From assembly GCA_015501055.1 (NCBI GenBank), contig JADNYV010000337.1:1-37466 (forward strand): a DNA stretch of 37,466 nt. The letters are read 5' to 3'. Below, in pieces: positions 1 through 11,133 of the stretch (positions within the stretch are counted from its first letter, which is position 1; the number at the start of each line of letters is the position of its first letter). The notes below the pieces were generated by a model that was not told where the DNA came from, ran no database searches, and saw nothing but the letters and a program-made list of their open reading frames with translations. Position numbers and translations under genes: made by a program. This stretch comes from Mucidula mucida (Eukaryota; Basidiomycota; Agaricomycetes; Agaricales; Physalacriaceae).

Positions 1-1209
1 CCTGAGGCGTCGGGGCACAATCCTTCGTTTCGTCCAACGTATACGCCGCCATCTGCATCTCCTTACCCTCCAGTAAACTCTTCCTCATATGGTCCAACGT
101 CTTTGTATGAAAACTCGTCCTTTACTCCTTCTGGCCCTCCTTCTGTTCCCTCCGGTACCAGACCAATATCTCCGCCGACAGGATCAGGAAGGATTGGCAT
201 AACTCCTCCTCCCGTTCACCCTGCTTCATCGATGCACTCTTCAGGTTACACAACAGGAGCACATCCTCCTCCTCCAGTTCATCCGGCTATGGCGAAGAGA
301 CCATCAACAGCGAGCTTGCCAGGAGGTAGACCCGGATCAGCAGGAGGAGGGTCGGGAAGATTAGGTAGCGTTCCGGGAGGACCGCCTCCGCCTCTACCGA
401 ATTCACACCGACCCAGTACGGCCAACTCAATGCGCCCACCGCCTTTGCCTGGTCATCATCCGCCTTCGAATCTACCTCACCATCCATCTTATGACGCACC
501 GTATGGACCGCCACGTCCTGGTTCGAGCTCTCCATATGAGATTTCACGCCCTGGTTCAAGTTCGCCGTATGAACCTGGAGTAAATGCGCCTTACGAGCCT
601 CCGCGGCCGCCATCCAGTTCGCCACAGTGGCCACCGTCCGAGTGGGGACAACCACCGAACACTGCGCAGTATGCGACGTATTCGCGTCCGCAAAATATGT
701 CGCCATCACCAAACCCACATATGATGCCGTTGCCGAGTTCACCTGGGATGCCACAGCCTGGTGCGGGCGGGTATCCTCAGGAGCCGTTTGGTGGTAGTAC
801 GTATGCGCCACAGCCGCCTTTTGGAGGTGGGCCGCCGCAGATGTATGGGTCCGGAGGGTATGATGCGCCGTATGCGCCGCCTACACCTCAGCCGTACGGA
901 GGAGGCGGTGGATATTATCCGTCTTATGGACCGGGAGGAGGGGGAGGAACGAGCGAGCCGTGGTCGCAGCATCCCTCACAGCCTCAGTCGACTTATCCCG
1001 ACTCTTCGTATCATCAGAGAGAGGACTCTGTGTATCCTGGGCAGGCTTCGCAGCCAGCCCCACCACACGCGGCTCCGGCGGGTGGTGGTTTTGCGAGTTC
1101 GCCGTATATGGCGACGGCGACGAATGCGTTGGGGAGTGTGGTGGGTAAGAAGAGGGTAGACCAGTTGATGCAAGGTGGGGGAAAGTTGTTGGGTAGGTTT
1201 ACGAGGTGA
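1..1209 (+). CDS. Pro/Gly/Ser-rich protein, 3' end only (5' outside window)
   Basis: The reading frame is open from base 1 and ends at TGA 1207-1209, so the gene starts upstream of the window; the Met at 103 is internal. The visible 402 residues are a low-complexity Pro/Gly/Ser/Tyr-rich tail with recurrent 'PYGPP', 'PYEPP', 'PGSSSPYE' and 'DAPYAPP' modules. It closes with a more ordered, basic C-terminus of about 35 residues (NALGSVVGKKRVDQLMQ then GGGKLLGRFTR). Such tails often carry SH3/WW ligands or act as disordered linkers; the basic Gly-rich end might contact membrane or nucleic acid, which is inference. I do not recognise the family without the N-terminal domain. No intron is visible. 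The long antisense frames across it are by-products of its GC-rich codons. Confidence 0.8.
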   Translation, partial: PEASGHNPSFRPTYTPPSASPYPPVNSSSYGPTSLYENSSFTPSGPPSVPSGTRPISPPTGSGRIGITPPPVHPASSMHSSGYTTGAHPPPPVHPAMAKRPSTASLPGGRPGSAGGGSGRLGSVPGGPPPPLPNSHRPSTANSMRPPPLPGHHPPSNLPHHPSYDAPYGPPRPGSSSPYEISRPGSSSPYEPGVNAPYEPPRPPSSSPQWPPSEWGQPPNTAQYATYSRPQNMSPSPNPHMMPLPSSPGMPQPGAGGYPQEPFGGSTYAPQPPFGGGPPQMYGSGGYDAPYAPPTPQPYGGGGGYYPSYGPGGGGGTSEPWSQHPSQPQSTYPDSSYHQREDSVYPGQASQPAPPHAAPAGGGFASSPYMATATNALGSVVGKKRVDQLMQGGGKLLGRFTR

Positions 1210-2468
1210 GGATAAGGATTAAATATGATATGGACTGGACTGGACATTGCAATGTTTCTGAAGTACTGTAACTGTAGACTCTGTATATTCGTTCAAGTTG
1301 TCGGACATAATTGACACAGCTCAAGTCCGCGATGGCCCGCTATACTTACGTCGGCACGGCTCGGGTGGTTGGCGAGATGACTTTATCTCACGCCTATTCT
1401 CCTTATATCAGCTGGAGCTGCCGAATGATCTTGTCCGAGTACAATGGCACTGCGCCTCAACGCTTCTCTTAGCCCAGCCGTGCATTTTTACAGTACGTTG
1501 TTATTCCTTCTTCATCACGCTGTGATTCTGAATAATTCTCTATAGGTCGTGCCACGTGAATGGCACTAGGTTCTTACCACTATGACTGCTATACACTGTT
1601 CTTGTCGACTTTGGTACGAGGAGATTGTCCTTTGTGGATATTCCTTTGACCGAGCGATGAAGATGACGCCTCCAGGAAGAAGCCAGTAGGAACTTCATTT
1701 TTCAGCACGAGGTTTCGTTTCCCCCTCAGCAGATTGCAGCGGCAAGGAAATAACAATAGATGACCTTGATCTAGAGCCGCACACTAAGGTAGGGCTCTGT
1801 GTACACGGGTCCTGTAAGGCCCCCTCGCCATGTACGGCTGACATACGGAACTCGCCAGGGAGAACAGTTGGAGGTGTTGCCAAAATCCGATCAAACAGTA
1901 GCCACCCGTGCGTGACCATTCCAGTCTAATCCTCACAGGTCCAAGTTGGAGGTCACGGCGAATCTCCACCCGTATACGGTTCATACGAGCGTCCCGAGTG
2001 ACCTCTGAGCCTCTCGCCCGATATACCGTACCGTATATATGGAACGGTGCGTATGGCATACATCAAGTTGGGGTATAAATACAACGCGATTGCCTTCCAT
2101 CGGCGAAAGAGCCAACTTGAAGTTGGTGGTCGGTGAACGGGATGGAGCGGTGGAGTCAAAGTATATTTTATGATTGACCTCTTCGCGTCTTTTCAGTCTG
2201 CGTACCGCTGAAACGAGTCTTTTAGATCTTGGAGCATCAGTGAATCTGTCATTCTCTCCAGCGCCCATCTGATCACAGTAGGCGCCGAAGGACTCTGCCA
2301 TTCAATTTAGACTCCGGGAGAAGATCACTCGAATGAGATCCTTCTCAAGCTACAATAGTTACCGTTCTATTTTGGCGAACAGCCCGGAGATTTTAAGGAT
2401 GATCAAACATTGTTCTGGCGCTTGCTACCTCTCGCATTCCTTTCATCCTCTGCCATCTCGCTAGAAAA
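1210..2468. other. Intergenic, no supported gene
   Basis: Only short frames with no family resemblance or consistent splice pattern. A good TATA-like element (TATAAATA, 2074-2081, plus strand) lies about 390 bp before the next plus-strand start, which is far for a core promoter unless there is a long or spliced 5' UTR. A pyrimidine-rich stretch at 2430-2465 directly precedes the ATG at 2469. Confidence 0.4.
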
Positions 2469-3778
2469 ATGATCTGGTTTCTTGTCCTCAGTTCGCTTGC
2501 GACACAGGCCATGGCGCAAAACTTTTCTTGTAACACCGGTGACATGGACTGGTATAGCCAGACAATCGGAGAGACACCTTGTAAGTTGTGCCATGATGTA
2601 TCGTATTCAACTGACTTGGATGCTTCCACAGGCGCAACCTATTCCCGACTACGTCAAATCTGTAATCCGTCATGTACGCGACGCCTGTTGGCATCCCAAA
2701 ATCAAGACTAAGTCTGTATTAGACAATATCAGCTCTCTGCAGAGTATATTTGGCTCGACGCCAGACTACTGCACCGATGAGATCAGTCGTTTTCTTTCTG
2801 TACAAGACTAGCAGCGGCCTGACGTTTGAAATCTACCCAGCCGATTGTTGTTGTAACAGTGCTTCTTTCGTGTTGAGCATGTTATGTCGAAAGTGCGCCA
2901 CGTCTTCTCGAGTTTCCGTCAAGCCGCGCTGAACACCTTCTCAGCTGCCAATTCGAGTCTGGACACAAAGCTTTTACTGGGGCGTATGATGTCTACCTGA
3001 ACAAGTCCGGATCGACGTGTAGTCCAAATACCAATGGCAGGTACGCTTCGCCTTCTCTTCCTTGACAGCCATTTGCCTGATATACAGAGTAGCCTCCCCG
3101 ATCATATCCAGACCGCTGTATGTGACAATGATATCAAGATCATGGATGCAATCTATACTGATTACTCGCCAGATGGATCATGGTTTGTTTTTTACATCTT
3201 TCTTGTCCGAGTCCTCGAGTCTGATGTATGGACAGGGACTAGTACGTCAGACGTCTGCGCATTACTATGGCATCTAACGTTCGGGCAGTGAGTCCGCGAC
3301 CCAAAAGCTTACTAAAGAACTAGGCGACAACAACGGTAAAGTCATAACAAAGTGCAGCGGCGGCGGCGATGCATCAAGTTCTGGTGGTACCACGACATCT
3401 AGCTCTTCCTCCTCGAATTTGAATACTTTGTCGTCGTCAGTGTCATCTTCGACATCATCTCCGGGAAGCTCCTCGGCGGGATTGAGCACGGGTGCTGCAG
3501 TCGGGATTGCCGTGTGTGCGACTACGGTCGGGCTGCTCTTGATAGGCGGCATTGCTGTAACAATTTGGATGAAATTACGAAGGAATAAGTCAACCCCCCC
3601 GGTAGACGCCATTCGGGAGACCACTGACAACACCAATGCACCCGCAACGATGTGGGGTCTCTGCCTGCTCGCCTCCACCTCAGCTCGCAGTGCGGCAATC
3701 TCTTTGTCCTTCGCCGCTATGACCTACAGAATGCATCCATCATTAGACATAAAGGAAGGAAGGAAGAAGCAAACCTGA
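2469..3778 (+). CDS. Secreted Cys-rich ectodomain, single-pass membrane protein
   Basis: The first exon encodes a signal peptide (MIWFLVLSSLATQAMA) followed by a Cys-bearing ectodomain. Introns of about 50 nt can be placed at 2581-2631, 2675-2723, 2788-2840, 2895-2941, 3041-3090 and one or two more before 3291. After splicing the protein shows 'ETPC', 'ATYSRLRQICNPSYNISSLQ', a Cys cluster (DCCCNSASFVLSMLC), 'NCQFESG' and 'LPDHIQTAVCDNDIKI'. This is the pattern of a widespread basidiomycete family with a Cys-rich ectodomain, a Ser/Thr stalk and one TM segment. The stalk is at about 3385-3480 and the TM at about 3490-3570 (AAVGIAVCATTVGLLLIGGI), followed by a basic cytoplasmic stop (KLRRNK). 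Function of the family is unknown to me; a surface sensor role is only inference. The exon just before 3292 is uncertain and the 3' end overlaps the opposite-strand gene. Confidence 0.7.
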
Positions 3779-4677
3779 CTAGCAGCAATAAACTTCTCTT
3801 CCCAAGAAGCCCAACATTCTTTATACGCAGCCAACGCACATCCTGCATCCTCACCTTGCAATATGAACCTTCCCTTCCCATCTTCATCAGCGATCCTCAG
3901 CGACACATGGTGTCCGTTCGACGACTCCCTCGCCCACTTGCCCATCTGTTTCATCTCGTACTTATCATACTCAACTCCATCCCCAAGAATGTGACAGATC
4001 GTCGCCCACACGCAAATCGAAAACCAATAACACTGCGTAGAAATGACGCGGTACTTGGGAGCTAACCTGTGCACGACCTCGACGACGCACGCGAGCTGCT
4101 CAAAGCTGAGGCGCGCGCCTTCCTTGAAGTGCATTGTCGCCTTGGCCTTGGGTCGGCCCTTGCCAACCTTGCCATCGGGATAGACGGCAATGAAATCATC
4201 GGCTGGCGTGTCGAAAGAGCTTGACGAAGACCGCACGCTCGATGCCAAAGATAGACTCCCGCTCGACCGGAGAGCATCTGCACGTAATTGGAGAGGCGGT
4301 GCAGATACGACGGAAGTCGTACTTGCGGCTGCAAAGAGCGACGACGCGATGGCGCCCGAGCCAGGAGTGACGCGCCGACGGCCATAAGCGGTCCGCTCGA
4401 CAAGCGCTACACTTTTGAATTGGGGATAGGTTTTGCCCTCGGAGACGTAGGTGACGTGAATAAGGAGATATTCGTGATACGGGCTCTTGGCAGACTTGCA
4501 GTACTCGATTTTGGTGATCCGGCTCTCCTTTGAGAGGTCGCGTCCCGTCATTTGGCACTGTCCGTGGATGCTGTCGAGGATAGCGGATGGGTTGCCCCCA
4601 GTACGGAGCGTGTTACCCGGCGTGCTTTCGAATAGGACTTTGTTGGCTGGAGGAGTCGCGGGGGCCGGTGAAGACAT
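3274..4677 (-). CDS. Conserved basidiomycete hypothetical protein, coiled-coil C-terminus
   Basis: Exon 1 (4677-3775) encodes about 300 residues from MSSPAPATPPANK. A longer in-frame start at 4794 is less likely because its extension lacks compositional character. Exon 1 ends in 'EEKFIAASQ', followed by a 51-nt intron (3774-3724, GTTTGC..TGTAG) that keeps the frame into 'VIAAKDKEIAALRAEVEAS', a short heptad-like helix. The middle contains 'FEQLACVVEVVHRLAPKY', 'TQCYWFSICVWATICHILG' and 'FILQGEDAG', with a Ser-rich linker near residues 130-165. I recall similar 'QCYWF' proteins as uncharacterised and lineage-expanded in Agaricomycetes. The frame stays open to 3274, but beyond about 3640 it is antisense to the TM and stalk of the convergent gene, so the true stop is probably earlier or reached by another splice. 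Start and exon 1 are solid; the 3' end is not. Confidence 0.6.
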
Positions 4678-5797
4678 GATGTTTGAGAAAAGTCTCCCAA
4701 CCACGGTCTTTATGTGGCGAAATTCCCGGCAAAGAGTAGAAAGCGGATGCATCATGGTATGGTAGACGCTGGGAGTGGCCAACTGGTGGTACACGCAACT
4801 ACTACGGGAAAACAGCCGTTAATATAACCCTAAATGACGGATGTGAAGAAAAACTGCGTGGAGATGGAATCCGACAGTTGTTGCCACTGAACATCTGAGG
4901 GTGCTAAGCGCCCAATTCAACGAGGTATTGGTTGGAGTGGAGTTGGCACGACTGACCAAAAGGTCCGTTGTCACGTTGAGAACAGTACGACGTGAGGTAA
5001 GAGCAGATTGTAGGATGATATCTAAGGGAAGGAGGAGTCAATACATTTCGGGTAGCTCGTAGATTAAGAAGGGACGCAGTTTACTTACAAAGGAAACGGC
5101 TGGCAGAATCACGAAGAGCAGGAGACCCATACACCCGCTACAGTCTCAACCAGAATGAAGTCCCGTAGATTGCGCTCTCCGTGTGACATTAGAAGAAAGG
5201 TGAGAGGATTTGAGGAAGGAAGGAATGAGCGACTTCCGATCAATCGCACGAGTCGTGTTAGCGTCATCATGTTCAAGCTCTGCGACCATGGCACCGGTTG
5301 TACCACGCCTTTCCAACGTGTTGCGGATAGAAACTATCTTCCTAATATCCTGAGTCTGACTTCGACACTGATAGTGAAGCTCTGAAGCTTAGACAATCAA
5401 GAACTGACTGCAACTTTCTTTCAACTAGAGAGGGATGTCCGCGACGCGACTAGCCATAAATATCTTTCCTGTTCCCGTGACCTGTACGCTGATTTCCGGC
5501 GTTTGTAAATCGACACTGGAACATGCAATATACCGACTCCGGAACTATTTGAAGGCTGGCAGACGCGGAAATGAACGTGAGAGACGGGACTAGCCATGAG
5601 ACGCAATGAAAAGAAAAACGCAGGACGCAATTCATAATCGGACGCCACAACTTGCACCGACTCGCATTCTTTCGATAATCTTGGTAATTCAAAAGAATAG
5701 GACTAGATATAGATGTCGAACACACGTCAATAAAGCGAAGAACATAAACGTAACTCGAACACTCAACTAAAAAGTCCACAGGCGCTTATCAGAAGGT
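4678..5797. other. Intergenic, no supported gene
   Basis: Includes the upstream region of the minus-strand gene starting at 4677. Several overlapping minus-strand frames at 5421-5779 show no domain, signal or splice logic. Nothing else seen. Confidence 0.4.
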
Positions 5798-6554
5798 TCA
5801 AAACGCACAACGACCGGTAACTTGTCTTCCGGTTGAAGCATCATGACTGTGGTTCGGAAATATTGCTGGGAATGTATTCAGGTAGAACGCTGGGTCGATG
5901 AAAACCGTCCAGACGGACGCGAACAATGATCTATCTAATCGCAGATTGAGGAGGGCTGTAGAAATGAGAACGTTCACATATTGTAAGGCTATGTAGCCAC
6001 CAAGGCATCCCAATCTCCCGGGTTCCTACTTCCCCATCAGCGCAGTGCCAGCAGTAGATTGAGAATATATACATTCTCACCGCCACTGAGTTATGTTGCT
6101 GGACGAAAGTATTCATAGAGGACGGGAAGTACGAGAACGTCTTCACATCGCGACATTTCCATAGAAATTCAACGAGCAATCGATTGAGTTGTTGATGTTG
6201 GCTGGCAGTCCAGCTACGTGAGTGACTTGCCGTAATCCTCGTCAGTGTTTTGAAGGAATCACGGCCGACATGATACTCGAAAATTTCATCTTCAAGATTG
6301 ACACGATAAGCTACAACATAGACGAGCGAACGATGGACATACCTAAAAAAAAACCCGAAAAACTTCGGAACGGCTCCGTCAATATCGAGGATGCCATCTG
6401 TGGGAGCTGTATCTATTGATCCAACGACATCAGCGAGGGAACTAAAAGAGCTATCTATTTCTCGAGATATGTGCAGATTTAGAACCACCAGGGCCAAGCT
6501 GACACAAAATTCATAAGCGCTCAGCCACATAATGTTCATCTTACAACGCACCAT
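5798..6554 (-). CDS. Hypothetical protein, possibly membrane-associated, exon structure unresolved
   Basis: Two minus-strand frames join well through a 55-nt intron at about 6077-6023 (GTGAGA..AAGTAG). This links 'SSMNTFVQQHNSVA' to 'EPGRLGCLGGYIALQYVNVL', continuing as 'ISTALLNLRLDRSLFASVW' and 'FIDPAFYLNTFPAIF' to a stop at 5798. Upstream, a hydrophobic stretch (LSAYEFCVSLALVVLNL) near 6515 could be a TM segment. A run of T ending in AG followed by GTATGT near 6345 offers both an acceptor and a donor, so the middle exon is ambiguous. Hydrophobic spacing is loosely like small basidiomycete multi-pass proteins (DUF6533/6534-type), but I cannot confirm that. It could also be a decayed gene. 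Confidence 0.35.
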
Positions 6555-6936
6555 GGAACCAGTCTCAAGTTCAAGAGGCTCCGACTACTGAAGCAGTGCA
6601 AGCTTACACTATCCGAACGTGAGCTCCATAACGCACCGTGATTCCACCAAGATTGCTTGTGAGACGTTCAACTGGTTCTCCTTCAGTACGCCAAATCACT
6701 GCCGTCGGCGTTGAAGAGAATACACCGCATTGAGCTGCTCGTCGATGTACTAGACTGCACCAACGTTATTAGAACAGAGGACCTAGTCGATGCACAGGCA
6801 AAGAAGGAACCCGACACGGCAGCCCACACCTTATCCTCACACCCCCGCCGTCTACTACAACCACAAACTATATACAGCTACGTCCGTCGGATTTAGTATT
6901 TCTCGCCCCTATTTTGAACGCCAAAATACACACCTC
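6555..6936. other. Intergenic, no supported gene
   Basis: Short frames only. It is the 3' flank of the minus-strand F-box gene and the 5' flank of the hypothetical gene at 5798-6554. No promoter element stands out. Confidence 0.35.
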
Positions 6937-8609
6937 TCAAATGAGCACGCTACCTTTCTCGTACTGCGCCTGCCTAAGAATTGAAACATCGAATCCATCA
7001 TCCTTGATAGTGCGCAAGCAAGCAACATCATCGTCAGACAGATTAGGAAGCAGAGATTTGGTATGGATGATGAAGGAGACCGATTTCATGTCAGACCGCG
7101 CACGAATCAAATACACAATGGACGTATCCATGAAGCGCCATGAATCTTTAAGACAGGATTTAAACACGAAGGATTGGAGTTTCGGAACAAGCGAAAGCTC
7201 GCTGGAATGTCTCTCGGCCAAGCGGTTGATCAGGACGTTCAGAGCCTCGTCCGTTGGCGTGACAACCCCTCTCTCCATTGTGAAGCTATTGAATTTAATA
7301 GAAAGGCTCTGTAGTCTGGGAACAAGTTGTAAAAGTTCTGGCATGGAACCTATGGAGAGTTCACAATTGTGGATGCTCAAGGACAGGAGTGGGCATTGGG
7401 AAATGTGCAGGAACCTGGGAATGATTGGGAGTGAGGGGGATAATGTGTCGGAGTATGGCGCTCCAACCTCGAGATGTTGGAGATTGGGAAGGGTGAACAT
7501 GTTGAGCTGAGAGCACTGTTCAAGCAACAACGTGTTCAGACGGGAGTGAAGGTATCGAGTTTCGTTTTGGAGCGGCTCGTCATCGGAGGCTATCCAGGAA
7601 AGATCTGCCAGGTAGGTGAGGCAGGGTGATGAGACAAGAACCTTATATGCGTCCGGTGTTAACGCCACTGAATTAAAGGATTCAAGGCGGGAGTAATCGA
7701 GCTTGACAACTGCATTGTGTACAGTTGCCTTTCTTAATGAAGGGGCAATTTCGAAAGGATGGGCATCTTCAACGTAATCGGTCGACTCAAAGTCCCAATT
7801 TTTACAAACGAGTTCCTCCAGCTTCGGCAGCCTTCCTCTGAGAGCCGAAATAGACCGCTCAAAAACGCGCGCCACGCAGTCGAAGGAAGCGTACTGCCAT
7901 CGCTCTGAGTGCTTTACGAGTTCATCAAGGACGATGCGGCCAAACAGAATGCCCTTGTTAGGCTTATCCCAGAAGAAATGTATTCGGAGTGGTAACGAGC
8001 GAGAGCGGTCGAGCACATCTTTTACCACAGACAGGTTCCCTAGACCTGTACGTGAGATTCGCAGGCCCGTCCAGAGTTGCGGATACTGAGCAGCCGTGCG
8101 CCAATTCCGGCAGACGCGACGGACGGTCCAAGGCGAGTCTTCCGGATCAAAAACGTCGAACCACGTATAATCAGGTTCACGGGAATACGTCAAAGTACAT
8201 AGGAATATTTCCTGCAGCACCTCGAGGGGCAAACAGCGAAGAGGAGAGAGAGCACCGGAAATGCTTTGCTGGCGTTCTTCTTCGCCGCTCTGTTCGAAGA
8301 GCATCAAGCGTTGCTTTTCTGAGATCGAGCTCTTTCTGGAGCTGCTCCTGCATAGCAGATAGAGTAGCTATCTCGGTATCGAGACGTGTGAGGTATGGAT
8401 CGAGTGAGAGCCTGTGCTCGCGCAACATGTGCATGTCGGAAGCAGACGGAGGCTCGTTGGAAAGGGTGTGTGCTTTCACAGCATCAGGTAGTCCTGGCGT
8501 TTCGAAAGAGATCTGCGTAGACTGACAGCAGCAAGTCGAGCAGTGTGGCGCCTACCAAAATCGTTAATATATTAGAAGGAAAGGTTCAGATTGGGGAGAT
8601 CCATACCAT
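6937..8609 (-). CDS. F-box/LRR-like protein with N-terminal coiled coil; one apparent frameshift
   Basis: The main frame (8307-6937, 456 codons) begins near the F-box: 'SPLRCLPLEVLQEIFLCTL' followed by 'WTVRRVCRNWRTAAQYPQLW', the usual basidiomycete F-box arrangement for Skp1 binding in SCF ubiquitin ligases. Irregular leucine-rich repeats fill the rest (for example LPNLQHLEVGAPY, CPLLSLSIHNCEL, LVPRLQSLSIKFN) and would present the substrate. Just upstream, in another frame (8551-about 8290), lies the coiled coil these proteins normally carry: 'LRLDTEIATLSAMQEQLQ'-like heptads ending 'KATLDALRTERRR'. The two frames differ by one base inside a GAA-rich run near 8280-8295 with no GT..AG intron available. 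The upstream exon seems spliced to an ATG at 8609 across 8606-8552. Translation could instead start at 8307 and skip the coiled coil. The close broken paralogue is at 15303-16813. Confidence 0.75.
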
Positions 8610-9107
8610 CGACAACTTGCTCTGACAACGTGGATTAGCCAAGAGTCTCGAGAAAGCGACTCAGGCGAGTCTTCAAATTTCTGTAGTGCTAGCCTGTCGA
8701 GCGCAAATCAGAATTGTGGAGAACTTGGTCGTCAACTCGACACGTACAAGTGTGGTTTGATTTGTGGTGATGGTACTAAATCAAGATTCAAGACGCGCTT
8801 GAACACGTGGATGCCCAACTTGGACTACACGTGGCATGCTTTTCTCTTGACCACCACTCAGTCGGAAGCACTTCATGGCAAAATGCATCGTTTTATAGAT
8901 ATACTCAGCCCGTGTCGCGTCCTAAATTCTCGTAAACGAGTTGCCACTTATCCGACGACTTTCCGATTTTGGGGTCCTCTCAGAGACTCATACGGTCCGG
9001 TCGTCTTTGCCGCCTCTCCCCTCGAGCACATGATGGTTGCACTCGTCAACTTACCCGATTTCTAGCAATTCCAACCGCCTGACCTCATTGTCTTCGTTTA
9101 TCCGAGC
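8610..9107. other. Divergent intergenic region between F-box gene and GH39-like gene
   Basis: Shared upstream region of two genes transcribed away from each other. A 102-codon plus-strand frame (8757-9065) has no recognisable family or splice context and I do not call it a gene. Confidence 0.35.
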
Positions 9108-9115
9108 TTTAAAAG
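9108..9115 (+). promoter_or_regulatory. TATA-like element for the GH39-like gene
   Basis: TTTAAAAG lies 48 bp before the ATG at 9164, a plausible core-promoter distance in a fungal gene with a short 5' UTR. Confidence 0.4.
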
Positions 9116-9163
9116 GTGATTTCCTGAATAAAATTTAGCCCGTGTTAGTCTCTGTAGCACACC

Positions 9164-10997
9164 ATGATGTTCGTCCCTCTCAGGATTCTGACGTCCGTTC
9201 TTGCTGGTTTCGCGGTGGTTTCATGTCTAGCTGCGCCTACCGAGCTTGGAGCTCGGGAACTCGAAGAACGACAATCCTCATCGATGTACACTAACGTGAA
9301 TCTGGGAACATCAACTGGTGCCTCTGTTCATCGTGCTTCTGGTCAGTAGGAATTTGTCTAACATCATTAATATATGCCTCTCTGACTCGTCGTATAGGTG
9401 TCCTTTATGGTGTTCCCAATACACAAGGCCAGATCCCCTCTTCGTTCTATACAGGTAGCCCTCTCTTTCCCACCCCACTGTATCCAGACGTTGTCTAACC
9501 GGCTTTGAAATGTAGACATGGGCTTCAACTACCTCAGTGCTGGAGGCGCCCAATACACCGGCGCCACAGGATGGATCTACGGCGGCTACACCGGGCGGTT
9601 CCAAAACGTGCTATCCAACTACAACACCGCGCGCACCTACGGCGCGCAGTTTATCCTCAAGATGAGCGACCTGTGGGGCGCGGATGGGACGCAGGGCAGC
9701 GATGCGATATACCCATTCGACAACAATGACTGGACAGAGTACGACCGGTTCCTCACGCAGTTCGTCGCCGATCTCAAGGCGAACGGCATGACTTCGAATA
9801 TAAAGCTCCTGATCTGGAACGAACCGGACTTGACGGTATTTTGGACGAAGGGTATGGCAAGGTATCTCGATACCTGGAGTCATACGGTCAATTTCTTGAG
9901 GTAGCAGCTGGTTTCAGATACTCATGACAAGTGCTAAGTTCGATGTCAATAGGTCAAATTTGGCGGGGGTGCCGCTTGCTGGGCCGGCTATGGCGAATAT
10001 GCCTTCCTCTTCCAATACTTGGTATTGTCTTTCGCGATTTTACCACCAATTTGCTTCATGAATCTGTCCGTCCATAGGTGGACAAGCTGGCTGGCGCGCA
10101 TCAAAGCTGACGGAACCGCTCCCGACGTCTACACATGGCACCTGGAAGGCAGCGTTCGTCTTCCTCCACCACTATTCTGCTCAGATTGATACTCTGTACT
10201 ACTACAGACCAGCGACGTCAACGATGATCTCCAGACTACACAGCCCGCCATGGTGGACCTGCTAAACTCTTATGGATTGACTATTGGCGAATTCAGTTAG
10301 CAGTATCTCCTCGTTGAACTAAGTACACCCTCTAACGAATGAACCAGTCATCGACGAATACGGAAACTCGGGCGAACAAGTCCCAGGCGGCGCCGCATGG
10401 TGGATAGCCCGCTTCGAGCGATACAACATGAGCGGTCTACGCGGAAACTGGGCCAGCGGCGCTGCGTTGCAAGATTACCTAGCGAGTCTGCTCGGGAAAT
10501 CAGGGAGCACGTATTTCGCCAATGGAGGTACGCACGTCCTCCTTCCTCTATTCAGTTCAGTGACTTGGTTTTTTTAGAATACCAAGTATACAAGTACTAC
10601 GCATCCTCGATGAAAGGATACCGCGTCGCCACCACTGGATCGACGGATAGGAAGATGGATAGCTACGCCGTTGTCGATAGCAGTCTCGTACGGATCCTCG
10701 TCGGCGGACGTCAGGTCACAGGTGTGTATTTCTCCCCAAATCTCCAAGTGACATGCTAAACTCAGTCATACAGGCACATACATGCTCCAAATCAACAGCA
10801 TCAGTAGCCTCGGTCTGCCCACCTCTGGTACAATAACCGTGCGCACGCGTCAGTTCTCGTGGTCAGGCAGCTCCGGAAGCGTCGGTGCGCCTACGGATCT
10901 GGGGACAGTTGACCATACATATTCGGGGAACGTACTTTCTTTCCCTATCTACCAAACTGACGCGACGACAACGTGGGCATTTGAGTTCAGCTATTGA
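9164..10997 (+). CDS. Secreted GH39-like glycoside hydrolase (clan GH-A)
   Basis: Nine exons can be placed: 9164-9341, 9398-9454, 9516-9900, 9953-10021, 10078-10153, 10208-10295, 10348-10527, 10578-10721, 10774-10997. They total 1401 nt and encode 466 aa in one frame. The N-terminus is a signal peptide (LTSVLAGFAVVSCLAAP) followed by a possible pro-segment ending 'ELEERQ'. The body matches basidiomycete proteins annotated as GH39: 'NLGTSTGASVHRASGVLYG', 'MGFNYLSAGGAQY', 'GWIYGGY', and the acid/base motif 'LLIWNEPD' (Glu of NEP). The predicted nucleophile is the Glu in 'FIIDEYGNSG'. A C-terminal beta domain follows (VRILVGGRQVTG to FEFSY). GH39 members act on beta-xylosides and related glycans outside the cell; the substrate here is unknown. 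It converges on the GH5 gene 136 bp downstream. All introns are 49-61 nt with clean GT..AG ends and the copy looks intact. Confidence 0.85.
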
Positions 10998-11133
10998 TGG
11001 AAGAAACTACGTGTACCATATCAACTGCAGGAAATACATTCATGTTATGGCGATCATTTCAACATCGTTGAGCAAAACCCAAGTCTTATTGACTTTTCAC
11101 ATATCCTACAAAGTACACATCATCGCATCCTAT

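Noticed and set aside
287..1247. Several antisense and alternate frames of 60-174 codons across the Pro-rich gene
   Set aside because: They are open only because the Pro/Gly/Ser codons of the real frame lack stop complements; no start context, splice sites or family.
1695..2301. Overlapping minus-strand frames of 70-106 codons
   Set aside because: Three frames overlap the same DNA with no domain, no compositional signal and no introns.
5421..5779. Two minus-strand frames of 78 and 109 codons
   Set aside because: Mutually overlapping, no recognisable feature, and not joinable to the gene at 5798-6554 by a good splice.
6914..7510. 198-codon plus-strand frame
   Set aside because: It is antisense to the LRR part of the F-box gene, whose protein pattern and paralogue are clear.
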